Part shown: piece by piece, positions 1 through 8,435 of the stretch
Layout: each line of letters begins with the position of its first letter
How positions within the stretch are numbered: position 1 is the stretch's first letter
Assembly (NCBI GenBank): GCA_021014945.1
Contig: MU266745.1
Location: 1-17,492 of the forward strand
DNA: 17,492 nt
Direction of reading: 5' to 3'
DNA from: Leucogyrophana mollusca
Lineage: Eukaryota > Basidiomycota > Agaricomycetes > Boletales
Position numbers and translations under genes: made by a program
Notes under the pieces: model-generated
The model's database searches: none
Told to the model about the DNA's origin: nothing
What the model saw: the letters and a program-made list of their open reading frames with translations, nothing else

Positions 1-463
1 TATTTTGTTAGACATCGAGCAATTGGGGTCGACGGCATCTTGTTGACGAAGGTCAGGGCATTGGCTAGTGCGCGTTTTTTGGAGGTGAGTGTGGGATATG
101 CACAGAAGAACCCATCCGCTGAAATATAGTTCATGACGGTGGTAGAGTGAAAGCGGAAGATGGGAGCGATGGCCGCGTTCATTACAGCTATGATTACGTC
201 GATTGTGCAAGTGCCATTGCACAGTGTAACCACATTTGCGACACCGCATTCTGTCCCGTACTGCGGACGGACCTCGTGGGTTCGGTCGAGTGGCGCGTAG
301 CCTGCTGCCGTGAGGTATCTCAGCACCCGTTTGCTCCTTCGGCGTGGCACGTATAGGTCCATGTCTGATGGTGCCCAACCTCCCGCAGGGTCGAAGAAGT
401 AAAGGGCTACTGAGCCTGATATCGCGCAACCGTGAGTCCTCATCAAGGAGATGAAGTCTGATG
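1..463. repeat. Left arm of imperfect inverted repeat (nucleotidyltransferase-fold gene copy)
   Basis: The sequence from 1 to about 463 matches the reverse complement of about 16047-16649, interrupted by indels. A 20-nt exact match is 357-376 against 16090-16109. Other close blocks include the stretch around 425-463, and 185-300 against about 16430-16530. This is an inverted gene duplication, not a classical terminal inverted repeat: the matching sequence is coding on the left. Confidence 0.85.
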
Positions 464-653
464 GATTCCGGAAGTAATCTTTGATCGTGTCGCGCAGTCG
501 TTTATCACTGAGGTAGTGGTGGAACGCGACGTAATTCCTTCGCGCCGTGGACTTATACATTGATATGTCGACCATGTTGAGTAACCCGCACACCCTTTCT
601 ACTACTTCCACGGAGCAGTCATCCACCAAACGGCCGGCGAGTGATGCGTTCAT
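1..653 (-). CDS. Nucleotidyltransferase-fold protein, partial (C-terminus beyond window)
   Basis: An open frame runs leftward from the ATG at 653-651 to the window edge (217 codons, no stop). Seen: a helical N-terminal stretch, then a G80-S81 motif (ISGSVAL), D97-M-D99 in PSDMDLYV, and D152 in CTIDVII. Known: hG[GS], [DE]x[DE] and a third acid on a strand are the signature of the nucleotidyltransferase superfamily. I infer this fold; substrate and activity are unknown. Proteins with this look are numerous in Basidiomycota. The start is uncertain. A textbook intron (GTAAGT donor at 713, CTGAC branch site, TAG ending at 657) lies just upstream of the ATG, and open sequence continues to a possible first ATG at 978-976 (MQTYRRATV). 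The protein may therefore be longer at the N-terminus. A degraded inverted copy lies at 16047-16649. Comparing the two confirms the frame, because the segments missing from the decayed copy are coding here. Confidence 0.8.
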   Translation of the reverse strand, partial: MNASLAGRLVDDCSVEVVERVCGLLNMVDISMYKSTARRNYVAFHHYLSDKRLRDTIKDYFRNPSDFISLMRTHGCAISGSVALYFFDPAGGWAPSDMDLYVPRRRSKRVLRYLTAAGYAPLDRTHEVRPQYGTECGVANVVTLCNGTCTIDVIIAVMNAAIAPIFRFHSTTVMNYISADGFFCAYPTLTSKKRALANALTFVNKMPSTPIARCLTK

Positions 654-1079
654 TTGCTATGTGATTTGGTCAGTGCTTTGCCAACTTTATCTTCAATGCC
701 GGCGAGCACTTACGCCTTTGACGCTAGTTCTCAGGGTCTGTAATCTGGGTTTCGGCTTGTCAACTCGCTTGAAAGAGCGTACATTATCTATGCTCACTGT
801 CTTTTGAATCGGCTCCGGTATTCGGGTCGTGCCTGTCTGTTTGCTCAGATGAAGTCGTGTTATCTATGACCTCTGATTTTCAAATCGGCACCTTTCCACG
901 GAGGACAGGTGGATTCCTACCACTATGATTGATGGACGTGCGTCCCTTGGGGACCGTTGCCCTCCTGTATGTCTGCATTTTTTGTAAGTGCCTTTTGTAT
1001 TTGTCAGTCTAGCTTAATAATCATGGCTGCGTCGTGCACTGGGGTTCATCTGGAGCTTCTTGCTTCTTTGGTATTTATC
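654..1079. other. Region between divergent genes, probably holding 5' exons of the minus-strand nucleotidyltransferase-fold gene
   Basis: On the minus strand, 713-657 is a convincing 57-nt intron. Upstream of it, open sequence can be followed to an AG near 867, and a short ATG exon (978 leftward) ends in a GTAGG donor near 920. Two frames are open in the middle segment, so I cannot give one exon chain. On the plus strand, an in-frame upstream ATG at 1023 could extend the next gene. No other feature seen. Confidence 0.4.
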
Positions 1080-2570
1080 ATGTCTACTCCCCTTCAGATC
1101 GACTACATACGCAAGCGCGTGGTTACTCGCGTTCCGGTGAGTACGCCTCCAGACATTGTGCAAAGTGCCCTTGCTGATCTTTAAGTAGCCCTTTCCTCGC
1201 CTTCACGGGGCCGCCATGTTCGGCGCCGATTGCGATTCTCTTGTCACCATTCGGGTGCCTTCTAATCCGGAGGGCGAGGCCCCCGCCCTTGTCAATGACC
1301 TTCTGGTACATCACTATCTTCTCCCGGCTAAGCTGCCCGACCACGCGAGCGACGAACCTGATGCAGACGATCAGCGCAGCGATTCAGTGGAGGAGGAATG
1401 GGCTTTGCGACCCTCTGAGTCTTCCCGCCGTGTTGAGCGTGTTCGGTCTCACATCAAACACGTTGACCTGATGCAGCTGCCTTTGGGTGCTGGCACTACC
1501 GCAGTCCACCTTGCAAATCCCTTCTCCGTTCATTTCGTCGACCAGGTTTACGCGCGTTATAAGCTACCCTTCAACAATTTGATCGCTGCCCTTGTGGACA
1601 CACACTGTGGTGGTGTGAACCGTGAATGGTGGGGTGGTGTGGTTGTCACGAGGCATTCAAATGACGGTTGTAGATCTGTTGTCCACGTGACGTTGCATGA
1701 TATAGCGCTCCTGAATGTGGTTATTGCGCTGTAAGTGCATTGTACCGATAAATGGGGAACTGTCGTGGCTAATCTCATTTCACAGAGCCGTTAGTGGCCG
1801 GTGGATGGTGTAAAGCGGGATGATGGGTTGATATGGGCGGTGCTAATGTATTAATCTCGCAAATAGTTGATTACTTGCGCGAGCGTCTTCGCCTTTCTGC
1901 CTGCCCTAGGCGTGTTGCTTTGCTGTTTCTCAGATGTGACTGCTTGTCGAGGTTCGTCCGGGCGCTAAATACTCGTACAAACCAACAGATGGAAACGCGA
2001 GTACGTTGATCCCATCGATTTCATCAACGAGATCGACGAGATCGGGGCCAAGGTGCGGAGTTGTCTTGGATTCACGATGCGGGGATGTTCAATGATGTCG
2101 AGTATCTTACTCTGGCCTTGGTACCCACCGTACAAAGGCAAGAGAAAGCTGCTCGGCATTATGGGCGGGGTGGATTGGGGGTGGGGGGTGGCGTGGTCGG
2201 ACGTCGCACCTACATATTATATAGGCCGTTATATATAGGCCATCACCGGCAGGCCCGGCATACGGAGCGAGAAAGAAGCGGGCACCGAGGAAGCCATCAG
2301 TACTGCTCGGAGTTTGGGACCTCTCGCTCTCGTGGTACTCTGATCCGGAAGCTGGTTATCTGGCTGGGGCGCTCGCGTTCGTGCGATGTTTTACGCCTTT
2401 GCCATGCTTTTGAGGTGGACGGCGGGAACGTGATCGGAAACTGATCGCCTGCCTGGCTCGCCGCGGTGAAACCCGTGGAGCATATACCTCCTTTAGAGAT
2501 TGGCGAGGCTGCCATTGAACTACAGCTTGAAGGTGCTGCTACAGTACTGAACATCACACCGCCCCCATGA
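1080..2570 (+). CDS. Spliced gene of unknown function, probably degraded in its 3' half
   Basis: I do not recognise the product. Exon 1 is 1080-1136 (MSTPLQIDYIRKRV...). A 52-nt intron ends at 1188 and exon 2 is 1189-1730, which encodes about 180 residues with an acidic middle and a folded-looking tail (FSVHFVDQVYARYKLPF). A 55-nt intron with a CTAAT branch site follows (1731-1785). Downstream coding blocks are DYLRERLRLSACPRR (about 1869), WKREYVDPIDFINEIDEIG (about 1991-2050), WIHDAGMFNDVEYLTLALV (2067 onward), and a tail EHIPPLEIGEAAIELQLEG ending at TGA 2568-2570. The last blocks do not join cleanly: a one-base shift is needed near 2055-2061 and a TGA sits in frame at 2442-2444. Either small introns were missed or the gene is broken. 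It ends tail to tail with the minus-strand gene at 2662. Exons 1-2 are the secure part. Confidence 0.5.
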
Positions 2571-2661
2571 CCTAGGATCCACATTTTGTGTATCTTTGCT
2601 ACTCAACTATGTGTAGCGATTATATTACACGTTTTCGAACATTCGTATGTTGAATCGCCCT

Positions 2662-3889
2662 CTACTCGTCCGTCTCCAATGGCACGTTGCTTGCGGCTGT
2701 TTCTTCTTCCCCGTCTGCCACGATTCTCATACGTTTACCACGGCCGTCTTCTTCATCAGGAGACAGTGCCTTACGTTCCATGGAGTAGGGGCGTCGTCTT
2801 TTGGGTAGACTAACCGCTCCTTGTAACGTAGCTTGAGCAATTGCAGTACTCCGCCTGACCTCAGCTAGCTGTTCACCGGTCGTAAGTTGAAATGTAATAT
2901 GTCGAATACAGGCGGTCACTCACGCTGGTCTGTACACTGTCCACTAGTGCAATACTTCGCAGAATCGGGATTAATCTGTATTTAGTCCCACTGATAGGTG
3001 TGATCACCAAGGATAACGTGATCTCAACGATATCGCCAACGCGGAACGTGCTTGGTGTCGAAGTCACAGGTCTGCTGCCCGGTCAGTGCGAGGGTGATTG
3101 GTTTATCTAGTTGCCCTTACCTGCCGTTCTCGAATCGGTAGTAATCTACGCGATTTTCCTCCGTGTGAACAAATTCGCCCTTGACGCAAGCGGCCAGCAA
3201 ACCGTTCGGGTCACTGTCGGGTGCAAATCCAACAGTCGGTGCGTCGCCAGCGTATCGACCTTGCATGAAATAACGATTGCCAATGTCCAGTGCTGGAAAT
3301 TTAGCGAAAGTCGTTGGACGCCACGTCTCCACGGCGCCCTCAGGTAGCTTTCGTTGCATGACAGTTTGTGCCGCAAAAATGTTGGTTATGGCGTCTGCGA
3401 ATGCCGTTTGTCCTAGGCCTGTAATGGTTATGGATTGCCTCAGATGTTTAATCGCCTTTTCCCTGAAATAGGATATAAGATTTCGAGTCAACCAAACCGG
3501 ACGTGTCTTACGGTGGGGCACTTTTCAGGGGGGGCAAGTCTTTGTTGCACAATACTCCTTGCAAACGGAGGGAGACTTCTTCCTCTACATTATCTTCAGT
3601 GTTTGTATAGACCAGTTTCGTCGTCCGGTTGTTAGGTATGTTAAGAGGTCGGGCGTCCTTCAGTACACCATCCTGGTGTCGACTTGATAATCCGTTATCG
3701 TTGATAATTTCGGGCGAGTACGTACCCAGTGGCAAAGTTGCCAGTATTTCTGGTCTTCGTCCGAAAACCTCTCAGCTACGTATCTCTCCAGGGCTTGTCC
3801 TATGAACATCAACGTTAATGATTCCGTGTTAACCGTTTCCCCAAACCGTTGTACTTACTAGCTGTCGCCTGATCGTACTGCTCGTCCAT
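2662..3889 (-). CDS. Intact six-exon gene, uncharacterised basidiomycete protein (321 aa)
   Basis: The exons, in minus-strand order, are 3889-3859, 3799-3726, 3672-3512, 3462-3121, 3074-2924 and 2868-2662. All junctions are GT-AG and the phases match throughout (966 nt with stop). The product opens with MDEQYDQATARQ. A conserved-looking core lies at residues 95-200, with HLRQSITITGLGQTAF, then RYFMQGRYAGDAPTVGFAP, then a KGEFVHTEENRVDYY segment. Next comes a strand-rich FRVGDIVEI...LRSIALVD block (about 213-245), and last a charged tail with two basic clusters suggestive of nuclear targeting (KRRRP, GRGKRMR). It looks soluble, with no signal peptide or membrane segment. I recall the FRVGDIVE/LRxIALLD pattern from Agaricomycete hypothetical proteins, but know no function. 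The start has good context (aaacATGg). It is the best-preserved accessory gene here. Its start lies 26 bp from the divergent start at 3916. Confidence 0.8.
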
Positions 3890-3915
3890 GTTTGTTGTGG
3901 GGTCAGACAGAGACT

Positions 3916-4406
3916 ATGGAATGGGATTTTGAGAACCTTTTTGTCCTGCGTCTGTTCCCCGGTGACATTACAATCGGAATAAGGTGGATTGCGTGTTGTC
4001 GAGAAAAACCTGAAAGATCAACGGCGATGTAGGGCTCCGGAGCATTGATTTGATTTTCCGGTACATGGCCTGGTCGTGCAACTGCTCGTCCTTGTGCGAT
4101 CGGAGTGCAGGAGTAAGATCGCGGAGCTTCAGAGCGCTTCGTTGGACATGTGACCCACCTCAATTCCATTGAGCCGAATGAGGGTCCCCGTCAGCGTCAG
4201 CCTATGTTGCGTGACCAAATTACCTCTCACGTGATCGTGCGTGCGCTCGATCCCAACGTGTTTTCGGTGAGTTTAGACTTTGTGGTTCTGCTACATCCAA
4301 CCGCTGCAACGTCGATATCCTTTTGTGCACCGTTCAATGGCAAGCATGCCAGCCTGTCTATCGTTATCGATTGCATCGCGAACATGCCTGGCGTGTTATG
4401 AAATAG
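3916..4406 (+). pseudogene. Broken two-exon gene of unknown function
   Basis: Exon 1 (3916-3983) starts with ATGG and encodes MEWDFENLFVLRLFPGDIT. A 49-nt GT-AG intron (3984-4032) joins in phase to RAPEH, which is followed at once by a TGA (4046-4048). After the stop, the frame continues FDFPVHGLVVQLL...IAELQSASLD to about 4146. It then shifts to VTHLNSIEPNEG...RALDPNVF (to about 4266) and shifts again to GEFRLCGSATSNRCNVDILL...HREHAWRVMK, ending at TAG 4404-4406. Each block reads as protein, and together they form one chain with one nonsense change and two frameshifts. An alternative for the last break is an intron beginning with the GTGAGT at 4270, but the skipped sequence is itself open and protein-like. 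Family unknown. A minus-strand ORF across this region has no support. Confidence 0.45.
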
Positions 4407-4588
4407 CTGGGGTTGAAAGTGGTCAGTTTTGATTTTCGAATTGCTGTCGTGCTCGCCCGTCTTTTTTTTTTGGGACCGATTGGCGTAAAGAGGGTATGGA
4501 TGTACGTCGACGTTTAATCATATGTTAACATTGACTTCCATTTAAGCCCTTCCTTTTACCGCACGCTTTCGATCCCTCCCCTCACCCC

Positions 4589-7415
4589 ATGGCATCGAAA
4601 AGGTCGCAGCCTAAGAGGTGCGTAGACTGCATACAGTACATTAACAGTTCGATCTAAACGACTTCCTAGTTCCGTAAGGGACAAACGTCGGTTGGATAAG
4701 GCCAAGCAATCGGGCGTGCGTTCTGTCAAACGCGCTTCTCGTGATCGTGGTGACTCGTAGGTTCGGTTCACGTGCAACCCAACAAACATTTGACATGTTA
4801 TCCTCCATAGTCACGCAGAGGCCAGGCGGAACGAGTGAGTTATCAGTGTGTCCGTCCGTGTGTGGAGGCCATAATGCTCTGTGAAGGAAACGGGTTATTC
4901 GCAAGCGTTCGACATACAATTCTACTGATGAGGAGTCAGACGAGGTCCTGTGAGTTGAATCTCGGTGTGCCTTTTGTCTGACTGACGTACATTGATAGTT
5001 CCCGCAAGCGGAAGTTGGCGGAGACTGATGAGTCGTTGGACAAAGGGCGTCCCAGGTGTGACCCTTATTCACTACACCTAGTCGCATCTGACAGTTGTCC
5101 TCAGTCGCAGGAAAGTTTCTTCTACCAGAACTTCGAAAAAGTAGGGCCTGGGTATCACTGTTGTTATGCTTTTGATCCGACCTACTATATTGTGTGCAGG
5201 GACAAGCCCAAGCGTTCCCGCGTAAGCTCGTCTACTAGACGCGGGCACGCAGAAGCGTTAGTTGTTTTTACGTTCATGTGATCATTCCGTGCTGAATTAC
5301 CTTAGCGGCAAGGGTCGCAGGAGCTCCAGGCACTCAGCGAAGGCGTCTGGTTCCAAGCGACGTGACCGCTCTGTTAGCGCGTCTGTTAGTAGCGATAGCG
5401 GCTCCGGAGACAGCTCGGAAGTTGACGTTGACGACAACGAGCCCTCGACAGACACTGATTACCATGACGAGACCGACGAGACTGATACCGATAGTCATTC
5501 GACTGGATCTGCGTCTGAGCCGGGCGAGTATGATGACTCCACAGACAGCGTGGGCGACACACGTAGTGTTGGCCCACAAGGTGATGATGCTGCGGTAAAC
5601 GACGTCACGCACTTGCCGGAAATAGACCCTCCTCCCGAAGATCCTGCTGTGGCCGGTGGAAATAAAGAAGCTACAGCAGCGATGGAATATGAAGGTGGTG
5701 AGGAAGTGGAGGTGGCAACTCCTAGGCACGTGTTCGAGCAACCAGATTGACCTACAGCTGATGACGATTTGCAGTGTTCGCAAGAGTACACGCAACAGAC
5801 GCCCCACAGATAAGGCAAAAGGTTCCAGGTGAGCGTCAATCAGCTGCACGCCCCTACCCTATTCATATATCCTGTGTACTCTTAGCAAAGGAAAAGAGGT
5901 GCACCCGTCGCCTTGTGCGTTTGAAGCATTTGTTGACGATTGTGTCAGAAACAGAAACAAACTACTCCTGATCTATGGCCTCCGTCCGACAAAGAATCGT
6001 AAGGTTCTCCTGATCCATGTTAAGTGCGTAGGATAAACAATTATACAGCAAGCCGGTTGTGTACTTGGAAGACGTCGAACGCACAAGGCAATAGGTCTTT
6101 ACTCGGTTTGGGAAGTGATGACTAACTTTGCATGGACCCCCTTTCTAGCGCCGTCCCCCCCGGCACAGACGAGACCGTCGTGAAAAGGGATCCTCTACTC
6201 GAAGACACTTATCGCGACCTTGCTCCACTTAGGTTTGGCGCAATTACTATCGCGAGACTTCGTTGCCTAATCAAATGCTCTTAATATATAGGGTGGTTTC
6301 CCTTCGCAGTCAAGGTTCCGCTGGACGGACGTGGTTGCTTAGTGCGTGGAAGGCAGATAATGGACTCAACGACGGGTCCCTGTCGTGCGTTTTTTTTTTC
6401 CCCGTTAACTTGTTGTTTACGTATGGTTGACTCTGTCGCTTATAGGTTTATTAAGAGCTTGTTCGCCTTTAAACAGCATGGGGAGTTCGTCAATCTGTCT
6501 AGAATCGATCCCAACCTTTTGACCTTCAAGGGCATTGGCAAATCTGCGTACGTGACCCTTGTTGCGGGTGGGGGGTGGAAGACCGTCACTTGTGTATCCG
6601 TTGTTGTGGTTGATGGGTCCCACATCGGCCAACCCACAGCCACGAGTTCAGGGTGCCCGAAGAAGGATGTCACTGGTTACTTACATTCGCAGGAATTCGA
6701 GCGTTTCGCTGGAACTTTGGGTGCTGTTTTCCATCAACAAACGTTCTGGGTGAATGCGCAAGATTCATCCATCAGTTTCGGCACCATGGTCGGCAATGCG
6801 CCAGGTGCTGTGAAGTCGGAATGTGAGTTTGGCCGGTCGTGTTTTAGCTGCTACTTAGAGAACGACTGACGTTTGACTGTTTACCTCGTTTTTTTCAGTT
6901 ACGTCTCAATTGTCGCCCGCAAGAGCAAAGCAAACTACCACTGCCAGCTTCTTCAGCAGTGTACCAAGCCCAGCGGCTGCATCAACATCCTCGCGGCGCA
7001 ACGTTCTTCCCTGGGACGCCGTTGGTAAGCAATTACTTGCAATGCAGAGTTTTCCTAATGTTATAATACAACAGTCCCCATCTACGATTATCGTCAGGAG
7101 ACTGTATTCAATCCTGCCGTACACCTCGAGCCCGAAAATTTTGCAAGGGCCATCCCCTCCCATTTGGATCTCCCCAAGCATAGCCTTGCAATGGTGGCTT
7201 ATACGTTGAGTACCTTTGAGATGACGAACAGCGAATGTCAAAAGGGTTTGTCTTGCAACATTATGTGGGCAGCCTTACTGGGCGTACCCGCCAACGCGCA
7301 ATTGCCACCGTCTCTCGCATCTCCTGTCAACAGTCAACCGGACAGAAACATCGACAATGCCATACCATCCACTCCGTCCAAAGGCAAACGCCCATCTGTG
7401 CGACGTACTAAATAA
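4589..7415 (+). CDS. Multi-exon gene: protein with basic/acidic disordered N-terminus and folded C-terminus, function unknown
   Basis: My model has about 16 exons: 4589-4617, 4670-4756, 4811-4834, 4887-4949, 4999-5055, 5200-5256, 5306-~5735, 5775-5828, 5886-5898, 5949-5998, 6049-6087, 6149-6232, 6292-6375, 6446-6822, 6899-7024 and 7075-7415. Phases agree everywhere except the 5735/5775 junction, where a TGA (5748-5750) and a frame change are unexplained. The first six exons encode a Lys/Arg-rich stretch (MASKRSQPK; RKRKLAETDESLDKG). Exon 7 is Ser/Asp/Glu-rich (TDTDYHDETDETDTDSHS). From about 6149 the product looks folded: FAFKQHGEFVNLSRIDPN, AGGGWKTVTC, SQEFERFAGTLGAVF, then LPWDAVVPIYDY and LSCNIMWAALLGVP. 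The C-terminal pattern recalls a widespread Agaricomycete hypothetical family of unknown role. A basic-acidic N-terminus may suggest a nuclear or nucleic-acid-associated protein; that is inference. The intron at 6088-6148 would need a GC donor. Confidence 0.65.
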
Positions 7416-7824
7416 TGGTTTATGGACTGACTGTTTACTGATCGATCCCTTACTTTATGTTGATCCTCTCGTTCTCGTGCAGAAAAGTGCTTAATGAAAA
7501 AAAAAATGGATAGGACATTATATACGTACCTATTCTGTATATTTATGTTTTAACGCAGACTTGTACGATAGAGTAATATATGCCTTATAATTTGTAGATC
7601 GGCGTGGACTGTTCAAGTTCGTTTATCGACGACACCAGCTATTACAGAGTAAATCGAACGTCCGATAAGGTATGTCTCTAGCCACAGGCTGCACAACCCA
7701 ATGTACAGCTACGCGCACGTTCAGAGAGGGTGTAACCTGGTGTAACTCGTTACGTAGCCGACAAGGTGTTTAGGGTTGTTTGTGACACGCGCTCCTTCTT
7801 TTCTGTTCGACAACCTTTCTGGAC
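7416..7824. other. Intergenic region, AT-rich 5' part; no gene seen
   Basis: It contains a run of A at 7497-7506 and AT-rich stretches (about 7517-7600) that may include the terminator of the upstream gene and the promoter of the next. Near the downstream end, two tandem 10-nt near-copies (GGTGTAACCT, GGTGTAACTC, about 7729-7748) run into a GTAAC-TC-GTTAC palindrome (7742-7753). I found no convincing Helitron 5' terminus here. Confidence 0.4.
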
Positions 7825-8389
7825 ATGGTTCATCCTTCTATAGCAGCCCTCGCCGTTTCAAGTGCAGGTCAAGGGGCATTCGTGTTCAGTGAGCGTGATT
7901 GCGTATTCTTCAAGGAACCTTATGCTAATATTTGCAGTTGAGCGCCGGGTTTTGGCGCCCTCTTATCTGCACGTTGCTCCCTCGTGGACAGTGTTAAATA
8001 CCACAATAGCAAAAACCGCCGACGTCGGCCCGGGCATTTTCATTCTGCCTGCCTCCTTGCCGTCTATGCAAGGCAGCAGCACTTACACAGGCAAGTGTGA
8101 GTCATCGTTGTGCTGACGGTTGATTGATTTTGTTTGCAGATGTTGTCCAGCGCGTCTTGAGGGATACTTCGATCCGTGTGATGTTCGGGGAGTCGCATTT
8201 AGTGACAAAACACATAACTGATATGATGTGTGCCTTGCAAGGGTTCGAGACCATTGTACATATATCGGGATGAACCTTTCTCCTACGCATAACTGCGTTC
8301 ATATTGTACCTGCTCACGGCCCGGAAGAATATGCTGTCACGGGAACTGTAGTCCACGTGGCAACAAGGTTTTCGTTTCTTTTCTTCTAA
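7825..8389 (+). CDS. Short spliced gene fragment upstream of Helitron ORF, frame broken
   Basis: Three exons join in phase: 7825-7888 (MVHPSIAALAVSSAGQG), 7938-8096 and 8140-8273. The introns are 49 and 43 nt, and the first has a GCTAAT branch site. The chain reads ...LAPSYLHVAPSWTVLN...GIFILPASLPSMQGSSTYTG...VMFGESHLVTKHITDMM...IVHISG and stops at TGA 8271-8273. One base over, a continuation reads MNLSPTHNCVHIVPAHGPEE and runs to TAA 8387-8389, so a single-base loss near 8265-8270 is likely. It sits directly upstream of the Helitron ORF on the same strand, and could be either a separate gene or the decayed or mis-spliced 5' end of the Helitron gene. Family not recognised. Confidence 0.4.
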
Positions 8390-8435
8390 GTCCTGGATCT
8401 CCACCACACAAAGGATACGGATCGCTGGAACACCT

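Noticed and set aside
2053..2238. 61-residue plus-strand ORF across 2053-2238
   Set aside because: The overlapping frame (WIHDAGMFNDVEYLTLALV) has far better protein character; this one is its shadow.
2297..2584. Minus-strand 95-residue ORF
   Set aside because: Antisense to plus-strand coding blocks that end at 2570; low-complexity Ser/Pro composition and no splice links.
3903..4169. Minus-strand 88-residue ORF
   Set aside because: It lies antisense to the plus-strand blocks at 3916-4406, has no splice link to the gene at 3889-2662, and that gene has its own good start downstream.
5334..5849. Minus-strand 171-residue ORF
   Set aside because: Antisense shadow of the acidic exon 5306-5735; composition (Arg/Val/Cys-rich) is what reverse-reading of Asp/Ser codons gives.
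6342..6445. In-frame extension of the 6446-6822 exon back to 6342
   Set aside because: It crosses a T-tract and a TATAG acceptor at 6445; the phased exon 6292-6375 uses another frame. It is intron sequence.
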